DNA of 64,000 nt from Formicarius rufipectus (lineage: Eukaryota > Chordata > Aves > Passeriformes > Formicariidae): assembly GCA_013399695.1 (NCBI GenBank), contig VXAU01002305.1, positions 168,919-232,918 of the forward strand, given 5' to 3'. Position numbers and translations under genes: made by a program. The notes beneath the pieces are model-generated. The model was not told the DNA's origin and made no database searches. It saw only the letters and a program-made list of their open reading frames with translations. This document shows positions 1-9,530 of the stretch, piece after piece. The number at the start of each line of letters is the position of its first letter. Positions within the stretch are counted from its first letter, which is position 1.

Positions 1-1898
1 AGCTTTCCATGTCATTTTGATGGGATTATGTAAGAGTCAATGTATAGAAACCAACCTAAACAGAAGTACATTTGGGTACGTCCTGCCTATGGACCTTGTG
101 TCTGTAGTCTTACATTTAGGGCATAGCATAGACTCTAAGTGATGCTTTAAGACAGCTATTTTTTAGCCCTTTCTGTGAAAACTTTCTATTATCAGACTGA
201 ATCTGCTATAAAGTATATAAGCAGAAACTGACACAATTTAGAGGTACACATGAATCCTAAAATAGTTTCCTTGGAAGAGTATGCATATTTGAAAAAATCT
301 CAGAGTGGACACCAAAGAAACTCCTGCTGAACTAGAATAGTCTGTGGAAACAAGATTTGTCTATCAACATCTACAGATTAGTCCTCCAATATCAAAATAA
401 TAACTTGTTAAATACATTTACTTGTACTTTTTTTTCTTTAATACCCTTACATGGGCCTTAATGGTCCATGGATATCAGATTTTGTCATTAGGTCACAAAC
501 TAGTAGGAAAATAAAATACTCTGCTTTATTAAACTTCTAAGGGAAAACAAAACAAAACAAAAAGAAAACTGAGAATAAAGATCATAACAAGATATGCATT
601 GAACTGAACTGCTCAATTGTTCTACTCCTCCTTTTTTCCTCATTCTGTCCTTCTGCCCTTGGCTGTTTATCTAAACTGTAAGCTATTTTGGGTGAGCGGA
701 TTTTTTTTCTGACTCTCTGTTAGTACGGATTGCTGGCATTCTATACTAGCAAGCAACTATTACAAAAAAACATATATATTCTCTTTCATACAAACAGGAG
801 ATTTCTTAAAGAATCAAGACTGAGGCTTAGAAAACAGATTCTACTTAAGGGTAGAAAAGTGGAAAATAGCTGAAACAAAATGGATGAATGAGCCAAACCC
901 AAGGAGTTAAAGCAAAGAAGGTGACAGTGCCAACAACAGAAGCAGCACTGGAGAGACAGAAGGAAAGTTCATGGTAAAGGTCTGGAAGGTACATGAGTGG
1001 TTGAAAATGAGACATGAGTGAATGACTGTAGTGCGAATACAGTTTCCATTCAACAAAGTTGAATGTTTCTAACTATAAATCTGATATTATATAGTTTTCA
1101 GGTATTTGAAATTGCCCAAGTCAAAATGCTGTTGGGAAGAAAATTCCAAGCTTTACAGTAACATTGTACAACAGACAACAATGACTGGATCTGAACGAAG
1201 GTATGTCCTTTCCTCAGTGGCCAGTTCAGCAATATCAGAGAGAGACTATGACACAGTTATTTTACAGGCACCTCTGTCTTCAGCATCATCCATTTTGTCT
1301 TTATAGATGGAAAAATTTACTGTGTCAAGGCTAACCAAAAGTACTGATAAGTAAGTGTTGTGGTTTAAAATGGAAATAAAGAATACATGTGTTTATCACT
1401 GTAGACACTGCATAATCAACAGATTATCAGACTCTATTAATTGACTAAAAATCATTATGTGTGGAATGGTATGTACTTAGACTACTTATGATGGAAACAT
1501 GATCAGGAGCTTTGCTCATTCACAAAAATAGTCAGCCAGATGTAAAACAGAATAGTCATTGTATAAGAAGAATTAATTCATAACTGTATTTATGGAATTT
1601 CTACAAATACAAATTATGGAATTTCTACAGTGCACATTTGCCAGTCTTAAGAATCAGGATTCAAATCACATTGCAGCAGAGCATATACAATACATAATAA
1701 CAAATTATAATACGTAACCACAACTCTAAATATCACAATGATTAGTAAGTTTGCTACTAAATGCCTTTGAGTAAGTCTTTGTTCTCAGTACATTTCTGTA
1801 TAAATTCTGTGTCAAGTCATTACTTTCATCACTGTAATTGAAATTATGTTACTTATTTTACTACAAGATTAAATAATTTTTCTTTTTCTCACCTGTAA
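1..1898. other. AT-rich non-coding stretch, no gene seen
   Basis: No frame with recognisable protein features and no splice-flanked open frame were found. The 66-codon frame near 1106-1306 on the plus strand is not recognisable and reads like chance. The only local structure is a 16-base direct repeat at 1590-1605 and 1614-1629 (24-base period, ttatggaatttctaca), which looks like a small tandem duplication. Confidence 0.6.
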
Positions 1899-2872
1899 TC
1901 ATCATGGCTAGACTTCGCGAATGAAGACTTGGGAGGGTATTACCCACGCTTGCTGCAAGCGCGCTGATGGCTAATAAGGCCAATGCGAGATAGGCAAGTC
2001 TGGTTGCAAAAGGCACAGCAGAAAGTCTCCATAGGTGGCACTGTCAAGGCGCAGTTCTTTCTGCATTGTCTTTTCTCCTCCAGACTGATTCTGCGTGCTG
2101 TTTCAAAGGACACAGCAGTGTTATAGACTGTGCGTCTCCACGACTCCCGATTGGAGGCCAGGGTGGACCACTGATGGTGGTCAATATGGCCAAAGCAGAG
2201 GTGTTGTTTCAGGCAGTCCTTGTATCTCTTCTTTGGGGCTTCTCTCTTGCAGCAGCCGGTGGAGAGTTCACCACAGAGCACAATCTCAGGGAGGGGTGAT
2301 CCTCCATCCTGGAGACGTGCCCTGCCCAGCGCAGCTGCGTTCTCAGCAGCATGGCCTCGATACTGGTGACCTCTGCCTGTTCCAGAACGGACACATTAGT
2401 CACATAATCAGACCAGTGGATGTTTAGGATTGTACGGAGGCAGCGCTGGTGGAAGTGTTCGAAGAATCGCAGGTGGTGGCGGTAGATGACCCAAGATTCA
2501 GACCCATAGAGAAGAGTAGACAATACGATGGCTCTGTAGACACTGATCTTTGTACTTTTCTTCAGGTGTTTATTGCACCAGATTCTTTTATGGAGTTTTC
2601 CAAAAGCTCTGTATGCTTTTGCTAACCTGTTGTCAATCTCTTTGTCAATCTTACCATCCAAGGAAAGGATGCTTTCCAGATAAGTGAACTGCTGGACTGA
2701 CTTAATCTCTGATTCACCTGTGGTGATGTGGGGGTGATGAAAGACTTCCTGAGGGGCAGGTTGATAAAGAACTTGTGTCTTCTTCAAGTTGACTTCCAGC
2801 CCAAAAAGCTCAGCAGCCTCTGCAAAGCAGGATGTTAAGCACTGCAGAGCTGCTTCTGTGCGAGTTCTCACT
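1899..2872 (-). mobile_element. RTE-like non-LTR retrotransposon, 5'-truncated 3' fragment with frameshift
   Basis: Reads on the minus strand as the C-terminal part of a LINE reverse transcriptase. The first open piece (2910 down to 2209) carries FGLEVNLKKTQVLY at residues 36-49, LLYGSESW at 133-140 and LRWAGHVSRM at 193-202. These are typical of the thumb and post-RT region of RTE-like LINEs. The catalytic YADD region and the endonuclease are missing, so the copy is 5'-truncated; the first 14 or so residues are flanking DNA. Near 2283-2300 the frame shifts. Homology then continues in the frame spanning 2281-1940, with CGELS, a basic KKRYKDCLKQHL stretch, a WRRTVYNTA block and a terminal C-x2-C-x12-H-x3-C finger. 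The 3' end on the minus strand is followed near 1899-1905 by a short ATGATGATT tail, the simple-repeat end expected of RTE elements rather than poly(A). AviRTE-type elements, known from scattered bird lineages, are a plausible match; another RTE-related clade is possible. Dead copy. Confidence 0.82.
1940..2281 (-). pseudogene. RTE-like ORF2 C-terminus with C2HC zinc finger (frameshifted part)
   Basis: This is the downstream half of the broken LINE polyprotein. It opens with LCGELS, which aligns by position with the motif that usually follows RWxGHVxRM in this family. A lysine/arginine-rich segment follows, then a WSTLASNRESWRRTVYNTA block, an arginine-rich linker (SLEEKRQCRKNC) and the terminal finger CAFCNQTCLSRIGLISHQRAC. 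The spacing C-x2-C-x12-H-x3-C is intact, so the nucleic-acid-binding tail has decayed less than the rest. The apparent start is only the point where the frame opens after the frameshift; it is not a real translation start. No independent function is supported. Confidence 0.75.
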
Positions 2873-2910
2873 TGTAAAACTCCCATAATTCCTGTATCAC
2901 AATATAGCAA
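2209..2910 (-). pseudogene. RTE-like reverse transcriptase, C-terminal fragment
   Basis: 233-codon open piece on the minus strand. It contains the post-catalytic part of a LINE reverse transcriptase: FGLEVNLKK near residue 36, a predicted thumb region, YGSESW near 135 and RWAGHVSRM near 194. The polymerase active-site aspartates are not present because the element is truncated just upstream. After about residue 208 the frame runs into proline/arginine-rich nonsense (about 2209-2285) while the true homology continues in the next frame. The first methionine lies in flanking DNA, so this ORF is a relic rather than a gene. Confidence 0.78.
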
Positions 2911-5900
2911 TCATGAAATAAAATTACTGTTATTAAAATTTGCCCAGCATACCTGGAACTACAACTTGGAATGTTCACTGCAGGGAAACTGATAAGAATA
3001 ACAATAAAACATGCGGCTAATGGACACATGGATAAATATTAGTAAAGAGGAAAACATGAACTTGGCTTTTTAGAGACAAATCATATTCTACAAATCTTTT
3101 GGACCATTCTAGGTACACATCAGTTCTCAAATTTTCTATTACATGTGATGTTCCTGGATCAAACTCTCCCTTCACTCTTTATATACAGAATGTTCCTATG
3201 CGATTTCTTACATTAACCTGAATACACTTTCGAATGTCAGCTAGATAGTGGCACAAACAAATTTGACAGCAGGTGGAACGCGTAATTAGAAGATGGAAAA
3301 ATCACTTCTTTGCTCAACACTAACTATTTTTTAATGCTGTTCCTTTACCATTTCATGAACCTATCTGTTGTACAAAATAGATTCTTTTTTTTTTTATTAT
3401 TTTGGTTTGCTAAATTTGTCTGTTTCAAATTTGTAAACCTGATGTCTAAAACTGTGGTTCCAAAAATCATTTACTTTTGGGAAGATGCTGTAAAACATTA
3501 ATTTTATCTGTTTAATGGATGGTATCTATACATTTCATGAAATTCTCTTTCTCGAATACAAGATTACAGTAGGTTCTCAAAATGAAGACAGAAACTGGAT
3601 CAGAAGCAGAAATGACTGCGGGAACCAAGTAGTGCATTAAAAAAAAAAAGTGTTAAAATGTATGTGTTCCGAAGTAAAAAGGTGTATATGATCATTTTAC
3701 AATAGCAGATATCCAAGCATTTTTATCAGTCGAGGGAAGAGGAGAATTAAATTGAATGTAGAAATTCTAGCACATGCATGCAACAATCTTAATGAAATAT
3801 CTCCATGGGATTTTTGTTTCATTTGTTTGTTTTTCATCCACTAATGCAACTTCATTGGTCTTTCTCCAGTATAGGTTGAAGATATTATGACCACGTCATC
3901 TGGTCCTTCTCAGGGATATAGTAGTAGAGAAAAATGCTCATAGGTTTCTCAAGTAAAAGACTCTTCCCTGCCTGTAAACATGAGATCTATAGGTGTTGTG
4001 AAGAGTACATTTGGGATATTACAAGGGATACAGTAGGATGGAATGAAAGACAACATCAAGGTACCTGTCCAGAAAGTCAGAAGGAGGGTCTGAACTGAGA
4101 AGGTTCAGCCAGGATATGTTGATATCTGATATTAATAATCACATCAATAACAAAACAACCCATACAGGAAACCTCTTATTTTCTAAAATGTTTCACTTCC
4201 CACCTAGTTCTAATAGCAACAGCTTGTACCTGGATGTTTTCACAACTTAGTATTTCAGAAAATAAAAGTGGATGCTGACAAGAAAAGCTGCAAAGCCCAA
4301 TTCAAATTTTTTAGTGTAGGGCGTGAAGAAGCTAATTTTTTTTTACTTGTTTAATCTAAGCAATTCACTTAGCCTTTCTGTAAAAACTGCTCACTAATGA
4401 TTAATAAACAAATAGATTTATCAATTAACTTTATTATTTAATGTTCCTATTTTCAATATGCTATATTTTCATGGTTGTAGCCAGTATCTCAGATAACTCA
4501 CACCCTTTTAGAACTGTCAGACCTTGAGAGTAAGCATTGACATAACATGTACAGGATCAGAGGAAGAAGCATGAAAACCACTGGGAAAGCATGAGCTGTG
4601 AAGTAAGTCTTTTGTAAGCAGCCACACTTATATAACTGCTCAATTGAAGAGGATTTTTTCCTCTTTATTTTAAAGAAACTGAAGTTTCATAGGTAAGAAA
4701 GAAGTGGGAGGCTTTGAATTGCTACCATTTACTTTTCATATGCACCATTACTTTCTCACAGCTCTGCAATATTCAATTATCTAATGTTTATATAAGGCAT
4801 TTTTGATACAATATCTGTCTTTCTAATTACATTCACAGCTTCAATTTCTGCTGCTGTCTTTACATATGAAAAGCAGTTCCACAGATATCCCTCTGATATA
4901 ACTAAGGTCTTCCACAGAATCATTCATGCTGTATGGACTGACAGACTGCTTTGTGCTGAATTAAACCATTCTTTTCAAGTTAGACAGAAGACTGTGATTG
5001 CGACCATTTAAAATGTCAAATTTCAAAAATACATCTTACTCCAAAGTGTCCTAATAAATTTTACATATTAGTGTTATGATCACACATATTTACATTCATC
5101 GAGTGACTCAAAATACTTTCTCTCTCTTTATGAAGTTTGCCCTTCTTTATAATCTTATTGTAAACTTTGCTTTCTACCAAACAGGAAAGAAGTTTGTTTG
5201 AAAGTACTTTAATTATCCGCTTACATCTTAGAGACTGTTTTTGAGTGGGAATGCTCACCCTTCAAACAGGGAAGCCAGAGTTGCTCCTGTATCACCATCT
5301 AGTGGGGAAGAACCCCTCTGCCTTTAATGCAGCTGAGGTCCATGAGTGTGTGAGCAGGTTCCTGACTGAATGCTCCAGCTGATGGATTACACATTACCTG
5401 CTTTATCTAAATCTTTATGCCATAGCGCAACTCCCAGATAGGAGGCTGAATACTACATCAGAGTATGTTCAAAAAAAACAAGAGCTCTGGGTACAGCACC
5501 TTTTCTAACCTTCTACCCCCTTGGACCAAAAACTCACCATATTTTAGAACGCTCTAAATTTAATGTTTGGAGGTTAAAAAATAGAAACTGTTCCCTAACT
5601 GTGATTCACTAGAAATTGTGGGTTTCTTGTAAATTAATGAGCCACAAAACTTGCATAATTATTTTAGGGAAGTAAAACATCTGGACACAATTTGCTCGAC
5701 TCCTGAAACAAGGACAAGAAGGCACTAATGGAAAAAGTATATTTATGGGGTAAACATTCAAAGAAGAGAGGAAGATTTCTAACACTTACTATCCTTTCTT
5801 GCAACTTAAAAGCAATAACTCTAATGAAATGGTAAAGGAAAATTTGGTTTCAGGACAAATTGTACATCCAGTAGTTCTAAAATTCAAAAGCTATATTGAT

Positions 5901-6084
5901 ACTTTCAGGGACTTTAGAGAGACATGTAACTATTCACAAAATTTTACTGGGGCTGAGGCATTTTCGTGTATATGTTTCCTATAGATTTCAACTATTAAAG
6001 GGTGCCATTTTTATCTTCACATCTCATTATAGCATTTAGTGTCCTTTTTCTGACCTAACTGTGTATTTCCACAGCTCAATATAT
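2873..6084. other. AT-rich intergenic DNA, no gene seen
   Basis: Frames in this stretch are short and low-complexity, with no family I recognise. The T-rich frame at 3310-3501 and the K/S-rich minus frame at 5061-5258 look like composition effects. No CpG enrichment and no clear repeat boundary was seen. Confidence 0.5.
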
Positions 6085-6480
6085 TCACAGAATCACACAA
6101 TAGGTAAGGTTGAAAGGGACTACAGTGAGTCACTTGGTCCAACCTCCCTGCTCAAGCAGGGCCATCCCAGAGCACATGGCACAGGATTGTGCCCAGATGG
6201 TTCTTGAATATCTCCAGTGAGGGAGACTGCACAGCCTCTCTGGACAGTCTGTTCCAGTACACGGTCACCCACAAAGGAAAGAAGTTCTTCCTTTTACTCT
6301 GGTGGAACTTTCTGTACATTCGTTTCTGTCTGTTGCCTCTAGTCATATTGCTTGGCATCACTAAGCAGAGTTCAGCTCCATCCTTTTGACACCCAGATAC
6401 TTCAGATACTGATAGACATCAATGAGGCCCCTTCTCAGTCATCTCTTCTCAATGTTGAACAGTTCCAACTCCGAATATCT
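6085..6480 (-). mobile_element. CR1 LINE, 3' end fragment
   Basis: The plus strand begins with the reverse complement of the CR1 terminal repeat (cagaatcacac) followed by the ggttgaaagggac block, so the element runs on the minus strand. The minus frame at 6361-6152 preserves the ORF2 C-terminus: KRKNFFPLWVTVYWNRLSRE, then a PSLEIFKNHLGT segment, both characteristic of avian CR1. About 390 bp remain; the 5' part is missing, as is normal for CR1. Many substitutions suggest an old copy. Confidence 0.88.
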
Positions 6481-6735
6481 TGACATGAGAACCAGACAGA
6501 AGCTGGCAGATGCCATGAGGGGCATTTGGTTTAAAGCACTGCAAAAACATCATACACAACCTTAATTCAACTAAAAATAGCCATCATGCCTTCTATAATG
6601 AAAGGTTTATAGTTACTTTGAAAGACAGAACCCAGAACTGAAACAAATGTTTTATATTTTCTCCTTGCTTATTTCTAAAGGTAGAGAAACAAGCTGTAGA
6701 TTGCAATAATGAAAATCCCAAAACAAAAACCCCAA

Positions 6736-7319
6736 TGTCATCATTTAACCCAAACAGCAGCCAAGCTCCACACTGCCACTTGCTTGCTTCCCCTACCAGT
6801 GGGGTTGGGGACAGAATTGGAAGGGTAAATGCTAGAAAATTTGTGGGCTGAGATAAAGACAGTTTAGTAGGGAAAGCAAAAGTCACACACATAAACAAAG
6901 TAACACAAGGAATTAATTCTGGGCTTCCCATGGGCAGGCGGGTGTTCAGCCATCTTCAGGAGAGCAGGGCCCCATCATGTGTATTAGTGACTTGGGTATA
7001 CAGACATCATCGCTGCAATCATCCCCTTTCCTCCTTGTTCCCCCTGCTTTATATACTGAGCATTATGTTATGTGGTCTGGAATATCCCTTTGGTCACCTG
7101 TCCCAGCTGAGTCCTCTCCCAACCTCCCCAGCACTCCCAGCCTCCTTGCCCGCCTGGCACTATGCGAAGCAGAAAAAGCCTTGGCTCTGTGTAAGCACTG
7201 CTCTGCAATTACAAAAATACCTCTATCATCATCATCACTGTGTTCAGCACAAATCCAAAACACAGCCCTATACCAGCCACTCTGAAGAAAACTAATTCTA
7301 CCCTAGCCAAAACCAGACA
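6736..7319 (-). mobile_element. Solo LTR of an avian endogenous retrovirus (ERVL-like)
   Basis: About 584 bp bounded by TGT at 6736 and ACA at 7319, in minus orientation. On the minus strand it begins TGTCTGGTTTTGGCTAGGG and ends with a GGGTTAAATGATGACA-type terminus. Its interior matches, by memory, a very common bird LTR family: the GGGCTGTGTTTTGGATTTGTGC block, a TATATAAAGC TATA box (plus-strand 7050-7060), GGATATTCC and the CCATGGGAAG region. Flanking 5-mers cccaa (6731-6735) and ctcaa (7320-7324) match at four of five positions, consistent with a 5-bp ERVL-style target duplication. No gag or pol lies beside it, so it is a solo LTR left by recombination. The open frames overlapping it on both strands are shadows of the LTR. 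Confidence 0.88.
7048..7062 (-). promoter_or_regulatory. TATA box of the solo LTR
   Basis: On the minus strand the LTR carries TATATAAAGC at the place where this LTR family has its TATA box, about 260 bases from the 5' terminus at 7319. It is a relic U3 promoter; current activity cannot be judged. Confidence 0.6.
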
Positions 7320-8559
7320 CTCAAAGCACCCAGAACAAACAAAAGAAACCAAACCAACAAAGATTCACAGCCATCTTACAAGACTCTAGTTCTAAAGAGG
7401 ACCTTTCTAACTTGAGAGTGGATCAGGAGATCAAGCGAATTCAACACGACTTCGAAACTTTCCAATTCTTTCTCATATGACAAGGGAAGCTCTACATTTG
7501 ACAAGCAAACAACAAAATTCACTAAGTGAATACAGTAACCTGGTTTACTTTTTTAAAAAACTCACCTAAGTTCTCTAAGCAAAAGTAGACATTTATCATA
7601 TGCAATGTGTTAAACAAAATCTTGAATTTTTTTGTTGTTATTTTGCAAAATGGGTTTCCTTCTTTTACTTTTGAAGGTTGTGGTTGTAGTTGTACACCTC
7701 GTGTGCTTTCTAGATTAGTAAGGTAGGTCTGATGATGAAATACAAACCAAAGGCACAAACCACTTTTCAGACAAGCTATGCAGCTGCAATAAATTTAAAT
7801 GTTCTAATGCCTAATGCGTTAAAGGAAATATGATCCCGGTATTCATCATTTGTCAAACACCTTGCTCAGCCTTAAGCAGACTGTAATTCATAGATCTGTT
7901 CAAATCAGTTGCTCCTGAAAAAGTTTTCCTGCACTAGTGCAACTTGTGCATGCCTAATACATGGCTAATAACCTTAATAACTTGGAGTGAGAATTTTGTT
8001 CTGTGTTTACTTTAAGACATATGCCTCTCTTTCTTCCTAGAAAATGTAAATGGCACTTACTGTATAGTTCAGTGTGGTTCAGAACATTAGCCTGTGGGAA
8101 TCAGAATAAAAGAGAATGGAAAGAAAAAACATGGTTCTGAGAAGGAACCTTGATCTGAAAAATATGTAAAAAATGGGAGACGCCAAAACATTTAATTGCA
8201 GGCATTAGGGTCAGGGAAAAGTCCCAAGGGATCCAGTGCTATGAACTCAGAAGACAATCTGAGGCAGGGAATTGGGATTTCTAGTATTTAATACAGCCAG
8301 GAGACTGAAAAGACTAAGAACTGAGAAGTTAATACTTTTTTTCACATGCTTTTATTTAGTATAATGAAATATTTTTGAAAACTTGAATTGCTACTTGAAG
8401 TCCAGGAGAACAAGGAATAGAGAAATGCAGGAATAGTCAACAGACATTCGAGCTAAATGACTCCTTGCATTGCATTATTTTAAAAAGCAAGTACATTTAC
8501 TACAATTATCCTTAATCCCTCGGCAACTGCAGTGGGGAAAGACTATGTATCAAAATCCA
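7320..8559. other. AT-rich intergenic DNA, no gene seen
   Basis: No recognisable coding frame, RNA gene or repeat. The minus frame at 7522-7758 has no family features. Composition rises sharply in GC only at the edge of the CpG island near 8560. Confidence 0.5.
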
Positions 8560-9530
8560 CACCGTCTTACCTTAGACACGCCAAGCGCTCAAACAGAGAC
8601 GCGCAGGTTGGGACGCGGGTCTGCGGGCCGGGACATTTCTGCAGAGAGCGCTGCAGAGAAGAGCGCACCTTGGGGCACAGCCGCTCGCTCGGCGGGGACG
8701 ATGCTCCGTCCCCAGGGGCTCTGCGGGGGGACGCGGAGCTGCTGTGCTGGGTGCAGTGGGGATGACCTACCTGTGGGCGAGTTTGAGCCCGTTCCGAGTG
8801 CGGGCGGCCGCGGCTCCCCCCACACCCTGCGGAGCGCGAGGGCCGCGCCGGCAGCGCACGGGTTAAGCGCCGGCCCGGCGGGACGTTCCATCACCTGCCG
8901 CGGGGGGACCCCGCGTGTGCATTGATGAGGCTTTCCCGTAAAATAATGCCAGCACTCCGAAAGGAGAGCTATAAGAGGTCGTTATAGAGCACGAGAAGCA
9001 TGTCTGTGAAATAAAAGGGGTGGGTCTGAGGTAAAATCCATAGGGTAGCTCTCGTCTATTCTCCTGCGTGGGCAAGTTGCGCTCGGACCAGTGTGAGGGA
9101 GGAAGCGAGGCGGCACCCCGGGAGGGTGTTTGGGGCTCGCAGGGCGCTACAGGAGTTTCAGATAGAGTTTAATTTTTCCTTCCAGCTTCATTAGAGCTGT
9201 CCTCCTCACTGACTGTTTCTAAGAGCCCTCGTTTGCCTGAGCGAGACTGGGAGGAAGGGCGGGCAGGACGCAGTGAGGGCAGGAGGGCTCTGAGGTGACA
9301 AAGGCGCAGGCAGCCCGGGGTGCTGCTCGGTCAGTGGGTCAGTGGCTTTCGTTGGTGCAACTAATATAATCTGTAGTGCTGAGCCCCGTGGAAGAGATAT
9401 AGCAAACAGGCCTGCGGGTCCTCAGCATAAACGCGAGTAACTCGGCCGTGTTTCACAGATCCCCGGGCGGGCCCGGAGCGGGCGGGGGGCGTCCTGAAGC
9501 CGCTGCTCGCACAAATGTTCTGGAGTTCTT
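8560..9530. promoter_or_regulatory. CpG island 1, candidate promoter
   Basis: A roughly 1-kb block dense in CG dinucleotides and GC-rich runs stands out from the AT-rich surroundings. It is densest at 8580-8930 and 9070-9500, with a more ordinary segment near 8930-9070. Islands of this kind in birds usually mark promoters. On the minus strand two strong splice donors (CCACAG|GTAGGT after 8771 and CGGCAG|GTGATG after 8895) would fit a first exon of a leftward gene. No TATA box was noticed. Which gene it serves is unknown; it could also be an alternative promoter for the gene starting near 19.3 kb. Confidence 0.65.
8771..8891 (-). other. Possible first-exon coding segment, leftward transcript
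   Basis: From an ATG at 8891 the minus strand is open through the CpG island to a good donor (exon end at 8771, then GTAGGT). It would encode about 40 residues rich in A, P, R and G with no recognised motif. A second donor just upstream, after 8895, would instead make the ATG intronic. The open frame continues past the donor to 8589, as expected by chance in GC-rich DNA, so openness alone is weak evidence. The donor is the main support. Confidence 0.25.

Noticed and set aside
6930..7295. Overlapping plus-strand frames of 121 and 102 codons
   Set aside because: They lie wholly inside the solo LTR, antisense to it, and have no family features.
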